Part shown: in pieces, positions 1 to 8,406 of the stretch
Layout: every line of letters begins with the position of its first letter
Position numbering within the stretch: position 1 is the stretch's first letter
Assembly: GCA_964576515.1 (NCBI GenBank)
Contig: CAZNUW010000006.1
Coordinates: forward strand, 1 to 64,000
DNA: 64,000 nt
Reading direction: 5' to 3'
Source of the DNA: SHVO01 sp964576515
GTDB lineage: Bacteria > Pseudomonadota > Alphaproteobacteria > Rhodospirillales > Rhodospirillaceae
The notes under the pieces: generated by a model
Told to the model about the DNA's origin: nothing
Database searches by the model: none
What the model saw: only the letters and a program-made list of their open reading frames with translations
Position numbers and translations under genes: made by a program

Positions 1-183
1 CATAACCAGAACAGAGCTTCCCTATAAACGAGGGCATACAGGGGAGCAGGTCAGATTCTATGTGGCGTCGTTGCCGTCTGCAATTCTAGCGATGCCTCTC
101 TTGAGGAAAGCGATGGGGAGAACTTTGCGGCATTGGGTAGCAAACGCACCTAGTGCCTGAGAGGAACTCAGGTGCAAGAGAGC

Positions 184-1164
184 TTAAGACCCGTCATGTG
201 GTGGGTTAGTCTGAAGTGGCTTCAGACACTCGTCATCGGTGTTGTTGTAATTTGTCACGGGGTAATGGCGCGCGCCGAGGTCGTCCCGAACATCGCCGGG
301 GTAGTTGTTTATGATTACCTCTCGGCAGAATTCGGTGCGGTGCCTCGGCGTTCCCGGAAAGACATCGTCGTACTCACACCACCCCCACACCAACAGGGAC
401 TCCTTGGGGCGATCTGGATCGTTGCCTCTTTGGTGGGCGGACATCACCCAGCCGTATTCCAATTTGAGAGTGCCGGATTGGAGCGTTTCTCCAGGCCCGA
501 TAACTGCGCGCGCCCGTCCGTTCCCAAAGTCCTGATGGGTAAATTCTTTGGGATAGGGAAAGACCCAGAGATTGGTGTTTACGAAGCATCGAAAATTCTT
601 GGTGGGAGTCGGTCCACCGTTTTTGAAAATCACGTTCGCAGTAAACGAAAGAACCTTCGTGCGCTCTTTGTTAGTGACCTGTTCGAAAACGATGTCTTCG
701 ACAAATACAAATGCGCGGTCCTTAGCGACGGTGACGGCTGTACTTTCCCGAGTGGCGGCCACCGAATCCTGACCGATGCCGAGCGCCTTTTGCCCCTGCC
801 TAATGGTAACCACCAGCGCAAAGGTTCCACCCAGGGCGACAATGGCCTGAAAACAACTTACGAAAACCATCCAGAACGCCCAGCACGCCATATCCCTTTG
901 GGCATCCAGGTCAGCTATCTCGCGCTCTGTCTTATCTGGGGTATCGGTTGCTCGCTCTATGCCTTCCAGAGAACGTGCCATGCGCTCGAACACATCGATA
1001 CCACTGGTGTTTTCGGATGGGGCACCTTCTGTATAGGAGGGGCGCTCCTTGGGGCCTGGGGACTTACAGGCTTCATCGTGATGCGTTAGACCAATTAGCC
1101 CAATAGCAGCGAGGACTAAAAATCCTGCGAGCGCAACGATTGGCAGCCAATAGCTACGAGACAT
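184..1164 (-). CDS. hypothetical membrane protein, two N-terminal TM segments
   Basis: I do not recognise a named family. The 326-residue product has one hydrophobic segment at about residues 6-27, a charged stretch, and a second at about 95-122. A soluble C-terminal half follows, containing a segment around residues 150-200 (AKDRAFVFVEDI, VIFKNGGPTPTKNF) that resembles uncharacterised membrane proteins of alphaproteobacteria. The likely topology is two membrane helices with a C-terminal domain outside or inside the cell, which I cannot tell apart. A plus-strand reading frame covers nearly the same bases, but its translation has no protein-like domain pattern. Base composition is visibly less GC-rich than in the genes that follow, suggesting acquired DNA. 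Confidence 0.6.
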   Translation of the reverse strand: MSRSYWLPIVALAGFLVLAAIGLIGLTHHDEACKSPGPKERPSYTEGAPSENTSGIDVFERMARSLEGIERATDTPDKTEREIADLDAQRDMACWAFWMVFVSCFQAIVALGGTFALVVTIRQGQKALGIGQDSVAATRESTAVTVAKDRAFVFVEDIVFEQVTNKERTKVLSFTANVIFKNGGPTPTKNFRCFVNTNLWVFPYPKEFTHQDFGNGRARAVIGPGETLQSGTLKLEYGWVMSAHQRGNDPDRPKESLLVWGWCEYDDVFPGTPRHRTEFCREVIINNYPGDVRDDLGARHYPVTNYNNTDDECLKPLQTNPPHDGS

Positions 1165-1300
1165 TGGATAAAAAGCGCCGCTGTTAATCCCCCACGACTG
1201 ATCTTATTCGCTAGGTTAGGTTCTGTCTCTGGGATACCCGTTCAATGGAAAGCAGTGACTTTGTTTCCAAACCGTAGGGGCGTTTTCTACCTAGCGTCGG

Positions 1301-3067
1301 TTATTTTCCAATGACGACGCCTTCGCGTCGGGGATCCGCGCCGCCGCTCAAGCCCTCTTTCGTGATGCGGATGGCGTGGATGCCGCTGGCGGCGTTGTTG
1401 ACGCGCACCGTGTGACCGAGCTTCTCGAGCTCCGGTTTCAATGACCCGAGTTCTTCTTCCAGGGTCACCATATTCCCCATGCCCAGCACGAAGGGCGCGG
1501 CGGCGGCCTGGGCGGGCGTCATGTCCCAATCGATCATGGCGACCAGGGTTTTCACGACAAACCCGACGATGGCCGGACCGCCGGGTGAGCCCAGCACCAT
1601 TTCCAGCGCACCTTCCTTATTGAAAACCATCGTGGGCGTCATGGAGCTGCGCGGACGTTTCGCCCCGCCGACACGGTTGGCGACGCTGCGCTTCTCGGCC
1701 ACGTCTTCGTAGGAGAAGTCGGTGAGCTGGTTGTTGAGGATGAAGCCGCCGGCGGTCATCAGCCGCGAGCCGAAGCCGCTTTCGATGGTGCTGGTCATGG
1801 CGATGGCGTTGCCGTCGCGGTCGACGATGGAGAAGTGCGTGGTGGAAGGAAGCTCCGGACTGTCGGCCGGGGCAAAGGCGCGTTTGGTGGGCACCTTGCC
1901 CGCTTCCACCACGGGGATGCGCGCGTCCGCCTGCACGAGCGCGGCGCGCGCCTTGAGGTAGTCGGGCGCGATCAGGCCGTCGACGGGCACAGGCACCACG
2001 TCGGGATCGGCCATATAGACGGCCCGGTCGGCGAACGACAGACGGCCCGCTTCGGCGAGCAGGTGATAGGAGGTGGCCGACTTGGGACCAAGCTTGTGCA
2101 GATCGAAGGGTTCGAGCACGGCCAAGCTTTGGATGACGCCGATCCCGCCCGAGGACGGCGGGCCCATGCCGCAGACTTTATATGTCCGGTAGGCGCCGCA
2201 CACCGGCGCGCGCTCGACGGCTTGATAGGCCTTGAGATCGGCGAGGGTCATGTCGCCGGCGTTTTCCGGCGCGGACGTCACCGTGCGCACGATGTCGGCC
2301 GCGATGGGGCCGGTATAGAAAACGTCCGCGCCCTTCTCGGCGATGGCGCGCAAGGTGGCGGCGAAGGCCGGGTTCTTGAGGATGACGCCGGGCGCTTTCG
2401 CCTCCCCATTGGCGTCGTAGTAAAGCGAGCGCGCCGGTTCGAGGTTGCGCAAGTTGCGTTCGCCCGCCAGCAGCGCGTTCAAGCGCGGCGAGATGGCGAA
2501 ACCGTCTTCGGCCAGCTTGATCGCCGGCTGGAAGAGTTGCGCCCACGGCAATTTGCCGTGGTTCTTGTGGGCGAGTTCCATCACCCGCACGAGGCCGGGC
2601 ACACCCACCGACTTGCCGCCGACGATGGCCTGCATACGGCCCATGGGCCGGCCGTCCTTGGTGAGGAAGCGGTTTTCCTCGGCCGCCGCGGGCGCTTTCT
2701 CGCGGCCATCGTAGCTGCGGACTTTTTGCGCCTTCGCGTCCCAGTGAATGATGAACGCGCCGCCGCCGATGCCCGACGACTGCGGCTCGACAAGGTTGAG
2801 CACGAGCTGAACGGCGATGGCGGCGTCGAGCGCGGAGCCGCCGGCGGCGAGGATGTCCGCGCCCGCCTGCACCGCCAAGGGATTGGCGGCGGCGACCATG
2901 TAATCCTTGCCCGTGCCGCTCTTGGGTTCGGACCGGCCGGTATAACCTTCCGGAAACTCCTGCGGCGCGAGCGGCTTCGCGGCCTGCGCGAACGCAGGGC
3001 TAGCAAGGGACAGCGCGATCAGCGCGGCGGCGGTGCGGAAGGTTATTGTCAGGGCCGGTTCTTTCAT
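1301..3067 (-). CDS. ggt: gamma-glutamyltransferase (glutathione hydrolase)
   Basis: Periplasmic Ntn-hydrolase that removes or transfers the gamma-glutamyl group of glutathione and gamma-glutamyl peptides. The 588-residue precursor has a signal peptide (about residues 1-28, ending SPAFAQA). The autocleavage site is visible as STTHFSIVD, with the expected nucleophilic Thr near residue 409. The substrate loop motifs SSGIGGG (near 98) and GSPGGP (near the C-terminus) are present. The ATG at 3067 is preferred over an upstream GTG because it gives a proper signal peptide and overlaps the stop of the upstream ABC ATPase gene by four bases (ATGA). It is the last gene of an oligopeptide-transporter operon, so its products (Cys-Gly, Glu or short peptides) may be substrates of that importer; this link is inference. 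Confidence 0.95.
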   Translation of the reverse strand: MKEPALTITFRTAAALIALSLASPAFAQAAKPLAPQEFPEGYTGRSEPKSGTGKDYMVAAANPLAVQAGADILAAGGSALDAAIAVQLVLNLVEPQSSGIGGGAFIIHWDAKAQKVRSYDGREKAPAAAEENRFLTKDGRPMGRMQAIVGGKSVGVPGLVRVMELAHKNHGKLPWAQLFQPAIKLAEDGFAISPRLNALLAGERNLRNLEPARSLYYDANGEAKAPGVILKNPAFAATLRAIAEKGADVFYTGPIAADIVRTVTSAPENAGDMTLADLKAYQAVERAPVCGAYRTYKVCGMGPPSSGGIGVIQSLAVLEPFDLHKLGPKSATSYHLLAEAGRLSFADRAVYMADPDVVPVPVDGLIAPDYLKARAALVQADARIPVVEAGKVPTKRAFAPADSPELPSTTHFSIVDRDGNAIAMTSTIESGFGSRLMTAGGFILNNQLTDFSYEDVAEKRSVANRVGGAKRPRSSMTPTMVFNKEGALEMVLGSPGGPAIVGFVVKTLVAMIDWDMTPAQAAAAPFVLGMGNMVTLEEELGSLKPELEKLGHTVRVNNAASGIHAIRITKEGLSGGADPRREGVVIGK

Positions 3068-4062
3068 GGGGCGAGTGTAGAGGCGCGCCAGTGGTGACAC
3101 CAGACGTCATGTCCCGCGCCCGGCTGTTCGCGCGGCGGCGCGGCGTCGGCGCACACGGACGTCGCGCGCGGACAGCGGGTGCGAAAAACGCAACCCGACG
3201 GCGGGTTTAGGGGCGACGGCAACTCGCCGGTCAGGACGATGCGGGCGCGGGCGCGCGCCTTCACGGGGTCGGGCACCGGCACGGCGGACAGGAGCGCCTG
3301 GGTATAGGGATGGCGCGGCGCAGCGTAGAGGGCGTCGCGCGGCGCGATCTCCATGGTCTTGCCGAGATAAAGCACCATGACGCGGTGGCTGATATGGCGC
3401 ACGATGGACAGGTCGTGGCTGATGAAGATCATCGCCAGATTCATGGCACGCTGGAGGTCCATGAGCAGGTTGACCACCTGCGCGCGGATCGAGACATCGA
3501 GCGCGCTGACCGGTTCGTCGCACACGACGAGTTTGGGATCCAAGATCATCGCGCGCGCGATACCGATGCGCTGACACTGTCCGCCGGAGAACTCGTGCGG
3601 GTAGCGGTTGACCATGGCGGGATGCAGGCCGACCCTTGCCATCATCTCCTTCACCTTGGCTTTCATCTCGGCCTTGGACATATGGCCGCGATAGTTGCGC
3701 AAGGGTTCGGCGATGATGTCGCCCGCGGTCATGCGCGGATCGAGGCTGGCGAGCGGATCCTGGAAGACGATCTGCATCCGCTCGCGCTCGGCTTTCAAGG
3801 CCTTCGCGTCGAGGCCCGTCAGCGGCTTACCCAGCCAGGCGACCGCGCCGCCGGTGGCGGGCAGAAGCTGAAGCACCGCGCGGCCGAGGGTGGATTTGCC
3901 GCAGCCGGACTCGCCGACGACGCCCAGGGTTTCGCCGGCTTTCAAATCGAAACTGACGCCGTCGAGGGCTTTCAGGGGCGTGTATGTCCCCACAAGCACG
4001 CCGCCGGTGCGCACCGGGAAGTGGACCTTCAGATCGTGGACGTCGAGCAGGGAACCCGTCAT
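3064..4062 (-). CDS. oligopeptide/dipeptide ABC transporter ATPase, OppF/DppF type
   Basis: Cytoplasmic ATPase subunit that powers peptide import. The 332-residue protein shows Walker A GESGCGKST at about 50-58, Q-loop VFQDPLASLDPR near 99, signature FSGGQCQR near 158, Walker B VVCDEPVSALD near 180, and H-loop FISHD near 214. The C-terminal cysteine-bearing segment (CVFRTRCP) is the peptide-transporter-specific extension. The ATG start overlaps the end of the OppD-type gene by ATGA, and its own stop overlaps the ggt start by ATGA, so the genes are translationally coupled. The signature has Cys after SGGQ, where Gln or Arg is commoner. Substrate class (dipeptide, oligopeptide or another small molecule) cannot be set from the ATPase alone. 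Confidence 0.93.
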   Translation of the reverse strand: MTGSLLDVHDLKVHFPVRTGGVLVGTYTPLKALDGVSFDLKAGETLGVVGESGCGKSTLGRAVLQLLPATGGAVAWLGKPLTGLDAKALKAERERMQIVFQDPLASLDPRMTAGDIIAEPLRNYRGHMSKAEMKAKVKEMMARVGLHPAMVNRYPHEFSGGQCQRIGIARAMILDPKLVVCDEPVSALDVSIRAQVVNLLMDLQRAMNLAMIFISHDLSIVRHISHRVMVLYLGKTMEIAPRDALYAAPRHPYTQALLSAVPVPDPVKARARARIVLTGELPSPLNPPSGCVFRTRCPRATSVCADAAPPREQPGAGHDVWCHHWRASTLAP

Positions 4063-5030
4063 GACGCGGCCTTGAGGTCGTCGCGGAAACAGGCTTTCAC
4101 GCCGCTCCCGATCTGCGTGAGCGGCGGCCGTTCGGCGCGGCAGCGGTCGAAGACGTAGCCGCAGCGCGGATGGAAGGCGCAACCCGCGGGAAGGGCCTGA
4201 AGGTTCGGCGGTTGCCCCGGGATGGTGGGGAGCGTTGCCGTGGGCGCGTCGTCCAAGCGTGGCGTGCAGGCAAGCAGCCCTTGCGTATAGGGATGGCGCG
4301 GGCGGGCGAAGATGTCGTCCACCGCACCGCTTTCCATCACGCGGCCGCCGTACATGACCGCGACACGGTCGGCGAGACCGGCCACCACGCCGAGATCGTG
4401 GGTGATGAGCACGAACGACGTGCCTTGGGTTTCCTTCAGCTCGCGGATGAGATCGAGGATGAGCGCCTGCACCGTCACGTCGAGCGCGGTGGTGGGCTCG
4501 TCGGCGATGACGAGTTCCGGCCCGCACAGGAGCGCCATGGCGAGCACCACACGTTGCCTGAGGCCGCCCGAGAGTTCGTGCGGATACATCTGGAAACGCC
4601 GTTCCGGTTCGGGGATCTGGACGCGGACCATCAGGGCGACGGCGGCGGCGCGCGCGGCCGCCGCGTCGAGGCCCTTGTGGCGCGCGAGCACCTCGGTCAA
4701 CTGACGGCCGATGCGCATGTGCGGCGTCAACGAGGTCATGGGATCCTGGAACACCATGGCGAGGCGGTTGCCGCGCACGGTGTTGAGTGCACGTTCATCG
4801 GCCTTCAGGAGATCGACGCCGCCGAAACGCGCCGACCCGCCCGCGCGGCCGTTGGCGGCGAGCAAGCCCATCACCGCCATGAAGGTTTGGCTTTTACCGG
4901 ACCCGGATTCCCCGACGATGCCGAGGCATTCCCCCTTGTCGACGTGCAGCGATACATCGCTGACGGCGGCCACCTCGCCTTCGGGGGTGGCGAACCGGAC
5001 GTTCAGATTGTCGATCTCGAGAATGCGCAT
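4059..5030 (-). CDS. oligopeptide/dipeptide ABC transporter ATPase, OppD/DppD type
   Basis: Second ATPase of the peptide importer, forming a heterodimer with the OppF-type subunit. The 323 residues contain Walker A GESGSGKS at 40-47, Q-loop VFQDPMTSLTP near 92, signature LSGGLRQR near 149, Walker B VIADEPTTALD near 170, and H-loop LITHDLG near 203. The C-terminal CAFHPRCGY segment is typical of this subfamily. The start codon shares one base with the stop of the upstream permease (TGATG). A much longer reading frame continues upstream but overlaps the permease gene and has no homology-like content, so the ATG at 5030 is chosen. Confidence 0.93.
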   Translation of the reverse strand: MRILEIDNLNVRFATPEGEVAAVSDVSLHVDKGECLGIVGESGSGKSQTFMAVMGLLAANGRAGGSARFGGVDLLKADERALNTVRGNRLAMVFQDPMTSLTPHMRIGRQLTEVLARHKGLDAAAARAAAVALMVRVQIPEPERRFQMYPHELSGGLRQRVVLAMALLCGPELVIADEPTTALDVTVQALILDLIRELKETQGTSFVLITHDLGVVAGLADRVAVMYGGRVMESGAVDDIFARPRHPYTQGLLACTPRLDDAPTATLPTIPGQPPNLQALPAGCAFHPRCGYVFDRCRAERPPLTQIGSGVKACFRDDLKAAS

Positions 5031-5941
5031 CAGCGGTCCTTGGGATCGAGGGCGTCGCGCAGACCGTCGCCGAGGAAGTTGAAGCAGAACAGGGTCACGG
5101 TCATGAAGACCGCGGGCACGATGAGGGTCTGCGGGTTCACTTCGAGTTCCGCCGCGCCTTCGTTCAGCAGCACGCCCCAACTGGTGAGCGGCTCCTGCAC
5201 GCCGAGGCCGAGGAAGCTCAGGAAGCTTTCCAGCAAAATGACCTGCGGAATGGTGAGGGTGACATAGACGATCACCACGCCGAGCACGTTGGGCACGATG
5301 TGGCGTGCGATGATGCCGAAGGTGGACCCGCCCGAGGCCCGGGCGGCCTCGATGAACTCCTTCGAGCGTAAGGTCAGCGTCTGGCCGCGCACGATGCGCG
5401 CCATGGTGAGCCATTCGACCGCGCCGATGGCCAGGAACATGAGGATGAAGTTCCGCCCGAACAGGACCATGAGGATGATGACGAAAAAGGTGAGCGGGAC
5501 GGAGTAGAGCAGATCGACCAGGCGCATCAGGAGTTGATCGACGCGTCCGCCGAGGAAACCCGCCACCGCGCCGACCGTCACGCCGATGGTGAGCGCGACA
5601 AGCGTCGCGAGCACACCGACCATGAGCGAGATCCGTCCGCCGACGAGCGTGCGCGCGAGCAGATCGCGGCCGACCGAATCGGTGCCGAGATAATGGCCGA
5701 GGTCCGGGCTGGGCGGCAGCGCCTCCACATGATCCCAGTCGATCGCATCGTAAGGCCATGGCAGCGCGTAAGGGAGGATCAGGCAAGCCAGCGCGATGAC
5801 GCCCAGGATGATCATGCTGGCGAGCGCGGCGCGGTTGGCGCGCAAGCGCCGCCACGCGTCCTGCCACAAGCTGCGCCCCTCTACTTCGGCCGCGGCGTTA
5901 AGCGCCGCGCCGTGGGCGGAGGCGAGATTCACATTACTCAT
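5030..5941 (-). CDS. peptide ABC transporter permease, OppC/DppC type
   Basis: Inner-membrane permease subunit of 303 residues. After a cytoplasmic N-terminus of about 35 residues there is a first TM segment (MIILGVIALACLILPYAL). An extracytoplasmic loop carrying HYLGTDSVGRDLLARTLVGGR follows, which is a hallmark of OppC/DppC proteins. Then come five more hydrophobic segments with the ABC-permease EAA-type loop (EAARASGGS, IIARHIVPN). I prefer the ATG at 5941, which overlaps the end of the OppB-type gene by eight bases, over an in-frame ATG 42 bases upstream that would lie deeper inside the preceding gene. Confidence 0.93.
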   Translation of the reverse strand: MSNVNLASAHGAALNAAAEVEGRSLWQDAWRRLRANRAALASMIILGVIALACLILPYALPWPYDAIDWDHVEALPPSPDLGHYLGTDSVGRDLLARTLVGGRISLMVGVLATLVALTIGVTVGAVAGFLGGRVDQLLMRLVDLLYSVPLTFFVIILMVLFGRNFILMFLAIGAVEWLTMARIVRGQTLTLRSKEFIEAARASGGSTFGIIARHIVPNVLGVVIVYVTLTIPQVILLESFLSFLGLGVQEPLTSWGVLLNEGAAELEVNPQTLIVPAVFMTVTLFCFNFLGDGLRDALDPKDR

Positions 5942-6869
5942 AACGCACCTTCGGATCGAGGAGCGCATAGACAAGGTCGACAATCAGGTTGGCGAAAATG
6001 ATGAAGGCCGCGCCGACGATGGTAACGCCCATCACCAATGTGTAATCGCGGTTGAGCGCACCTTGCACGAAGTAGCGGCCGATGCCGGGGATCTGGAAAA
6101 TGGTCTCGACCACCATGGAGCCGGTGAGCAGGAACACGGTCGCCGGCCCCAAGAAGGTGACCACGGGGATCAGGGCGGTCTTCATGGCATGGCGCATGAC
6201 GACCGCGCGGAACGGCAGGCCCTTCGCGCGCGCGGTGCGGACATAATTGGTGCGCATGGCCTCGATCATGCTGGCCCGCGCGATGCGCGCGATATAGGCG
6301 ATGTAGGGCAGCGCGAGCACGGTGACGGGCAGGATGCGGTTGGTGAACGCGCCGTTGTTCCAGCCGCCGGCCGGGAGTTGGAAGGGCGTGCCCCGCAGCC
6401 AGACGCCGAAGGCGAGGATCAGGATTTGGCCCATGACGAAGTTGGGAATGACGATTCCTGTCATCGCGAAGCCCGACACGGCGTAGTCGCGCGCGGTGTT
6501 CTGCGACAAGGCCGCGAAGATGCCGAGCGGCAGGCCGATCAAGGCCGCGATCACAATGGCCGCCAATCCGTTTTCGATGCTGACAGGCAGGCCTTGCGCG
6601 ATGAGCTCGGTGACCGTGAAGTCCTTATATTTGAACGACGGTCCGAAATCGCCCTGCAGGAGATTGCCGACATAGGTGAGGAACTGCTGCCACAGAGGAT
6701 CGTCGAGGTGGTAGCGGGCGCGCAGGTTCTGGAGCACTTCGGGCGGCACGGGCGCTTCGGAATCGAACGGGCCGCCGGGCGCCAAACGCATCAGGAAAAA
6801 ACAGAAGGTGACCACCGCGAACAAGGTCGGGAGACCGATGAGAAGCCGCCGTGCGACGTAGGACCACAT
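5934..6869 (-). CDS. peptide ABC transporter permease, OppB/DppB type
   Basis: Inner-membrane permease of 311 residues with the characteristic N-terminal MWSYVARRLLIGLPTL helix. The periplasmic PGGPF and YHLDDPLWQQF segments follow, then several TM helices and the EAA loop TARAKGLPFRAVVMRHAMK. A very purine-rich ribosome-binding stretch precedes the ATG. It is the first of four transporter genes (B-C-D-F order in transcription) and lies 16 bases after an FAH-family gene. No periplasmic binding-protein gene is adjacent, so the substrate-recognition subunit must be encoded elsewhere or be shared with another system. Confidence 0.93.
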   Translation of the reverse strand: MWSYVARRLLIGLPTLFAVVTFCFFLMRLAPGGPFDSEAPVPPEVLQNLRARYHLDDPLWQQFLTYVGNLLQGDFGPSFKYKDFTVTELIAQGLPVSIENGLAAIVIAALIGLPLGIFAALSQNTARDYAVSGFAMTGIVIPNFVMGQILILAFGVWLRGTPFQLPAGGWNNGAFTNRILPVTVLALPYIAYIARIARASMIEAMRTNYVRTARAKGLPFRAVVMRHAMKTALIPVVTFLGPATVFLLTGSMVVETIFQIPGIGRYFVQGALNRDYTLVMGVTIVGAAFIIFANLIVDLVYALLDPKVRYE

Positions 6870-6885
6870 CCCCCCTTGTTCCCCC

Positions 6886-7740
6886 TTACACAGACGGTTC
6901 CGAAATCACGGTATTGGCGAGTATGCCGATCTTCTCAATCTCCACCTCGATTTTATCGCCCGGCGCGAGCCAGCGCGGCGGCGTGCGCCCGTTGCCCGAT
7001 CCTTCCGGAGACCCGGTGGCGATGACATCGCCCGGTTCAAGATGGGTGAAGATGGAGATGTAGGAAATGATCATGGCCACGGAACGGATCATCGCGGCGG
7101 TGCTGGAGCGCTGCATCACCTCGCCGTTCACGCGGGTGATGAGGGTGAGCGCCTGCGGATCGGGCACGCTGCCCGCGGGCATCAGCCAAGGGCCGCAGGC
7201 GCCCGACGAGTCGAAGTTCTTCCCGGCGGTGAGGGAGTGCTTCTGGTAGTCGCGCAAGCAGCCGTCGAGAAAACAGGTGTATCCGGCGACGTGGCTGAGG
7301 GCGCGTTCGGGCGGGATGCGCCGCCCGCCGCGGCCGATGACGACCGCCAGCTCGCCTTCAAAATCGTACTCTCGCGAGGCGCTGGGACAGACGATGGACT
7401 GGCGGTGGCCGACGAGGGATTGCGCGGTGCGCATAAACAAAGTCGGTGGCGCAGCGGGATCGTTGCCGTGCGGGTTCCCGGCCTTCGGATAGTTGTGGCC
7501 GACGCACAGAATGCGGCCGGCGTCGGGAATCACCTGCAAGAGGACCACGTGATCCAGGGCGACGGTCGGTTTACGCGCGGCGGCGACGGCCTCGAGATTG
7601 CTCACCGGTCCGCCGGCGAGCACGTCGCGCAAGGATGGACCGACATCCGAAAGATCGACGATAGCGTCGCCGACCACCGCGCCGAAGCTGGGGCCGTGGT
7701 CATATTCGTAGCTGACGAACTTGATCGGCGATGAGGTCAA
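6886..7740 (-). CDS. fumarylacetoacetate hydrolase (FAH) family enzyme
   Basis: The FAH fold covers C-C bond hydrolases, decarboxylases and isomerases acting on 2-oxo or enol acids through a divalent metal. The 284 residues carry the family motifs ILCVGHNYPKAG (near 78), YDFEGELAVVIG (metal-binding acidic residues, near 127), KNFDSSGACGPW (near 178) and PGDVIATGSPEGSG (near 240). The reading frame has no ATG near its beginning. The TTG at 7740 is used because a GGAAG sequence lies about ten bases upstream. Its place in front of the peptide importer and ggt suggests a role in handling an imported acid, but the substrate is unknown. Confidence 0.88.
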   Translation of the reverse strand: MTSSPIKFVSYEYDHGPSFGAVVGDAIVDLSDVGPSLRDVLAGGPVSNLEAVAAARKPTVALDHVVLLQVIPDAGRILCVGHNYPKAGNPHGNDPAAPPTLFMRTAQSLVGHRQSIVCPSASREYDFEGELAVVIGRGGRRIPPERALSHVAGYTCFLDGCLRDYQKHSLTAGKNFDSSGACGPWLMPAGSVPDPQALTLITRVNGEVMQRSSTAAMIRSVAMIISYISIFTHLEPGDVIATGSPEGSGNGRTPPRWLAPGDKIEVEIEKIGILANTVISEPSV

Positions 7741-7771
7741 ACGTCTCTACTTCCGAACGTCTCTACTTCGT
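7740..7771. repeat. tandem 16-bp duplication at the fasciclin/FAH junction
   Basis: AACGTCTCTACTTCCG (7740-7755) is followed immediately by a copy matching 14 of 16 positions (7756-7771). The second copy contains the TAG stop of the fasciclin gene and the first contains the presumed ribosome-binding region of the FAH gene. The 22-base junction between these genes is therefore largely made of this duplication. Confidence 0.8.
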
Positions 7772-8269
7772 GGCGGGCATCAGGACGGTATCGATGACAT
7801 GGATGACGCCGTTGTCGGCGGCGATGTCGGCCTTGATCAGCCGGGCGGTGTCGATGGTGACGACCTTGGTGGCGTCGATGAGCAAAAGGGCGCCGTCGGC
7901 GGCGGCGGCTTCCATGCGCTTGCCGAGGAAATCGCGCGCGACGATGCGCCCCATGACGACGTGATGCATCACCATGGCGCGGAGCTTGTCGCGGTTCTCG
8001 GGCAGCATGAGCTCCTGCACGGCGCCCCTGGGCAGCTTCGCGAAGGCGTCGTCGGTGGGCGCGAATACCGTGATGGGCCCTTCGCCGGCGAGAAGGTCGT
8101 TGAGACCGGCGGCTTTCACGCCGGCCAGGAAGACGGAGAAAGTGCCGGCGTCGGTGGCCGTGCCGACGATGTCCTTGGACTGGGATTGGGATTGGGATTG
8201 GGCGTGCGCGGCCGGCATCCCGAGAAGGGGGAACAAAAGCGCAAAAAGGAAAACGAACGCACGGATCAT
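7763..8269 (-). CDS. secreted fasciclin (FAS1) domain protein
   Basis: A 168-residue exported protein with a signal peptide (residues 1-23, ending PAAHA). A short Gln-Ser repeat linker leads into one FAS1 domain from about residue 33 to the end. Conserved FAS1 elements are ITVFAPTDDAFAKLP (H1 motif) and the terminal NGVIHVIDTVLMP (H2 motif). Bacterial FAS1 proteins act in adhesion or cell-surface association, but no specific partner is visible here. It lies 22 bases upstream of the FAH gene on the same strand, so it may be the first gene of that transcription unit. Confidence 0.9.
   Translation of the reverse strand: MIRAFVFLFALLFPLLGMPAAHAQSQSQSQSKDIVGTATDAGTFSVFLAGVKAAGLNDLLAGEGPITVFAPTDDAFAKLPRGAVQELMLPENRDKLRAMVMHHVVMGRIVARDFLGKRMEAAAADGALLLIDATKVVTIDTARLIKADIAADNGVIHVIDTVLMPATK
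8181..8202. repeat. hexanucleotide microsatellite TGGGAT x3.7
   Basis: Three complete TGGGAT units plus a partial one, preceded by a degenerate copy. On the minus strand it encodes the Gln-Ser repeats directly after the fasciclin signal peptide. Slippage would change linker length in steps of two residues without breaking the frame. Confidence 0.85.
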
Positions 8270-8406
8270 CAGAACTTATTCCCCTCCCTTATTTTCCCCT
8301 TCGGGACGCCGCCCGAGATTGCCACGCGGAGTCGCGCGAACGGCACAAAAAAAGAGGAATACAAAAAAAGAGACAGGCTTCCCGCGCGCGGGTTACAAAG
8401 CCGCCC

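Noticed and set aside
172..1089. Open plus-strand frame of 305 codons antisense to the hypothetical membrane protein
   Set aside because: Its translation shows no family-like segments or ribosome-binding site, while the minus frame has a clean membrane-protein layout.
1835..3097. 420-codon plus-strand frame antisense to ggt
   Set aside because: Rich in Arg, Gly and His without domain features; a GC-rich antisense shadow of a certain gene.
8165..8210. Short repeats considered as a CRISPR remnant
   Set aside because: Six-base tandem units without spacers, lying inside a coding region.
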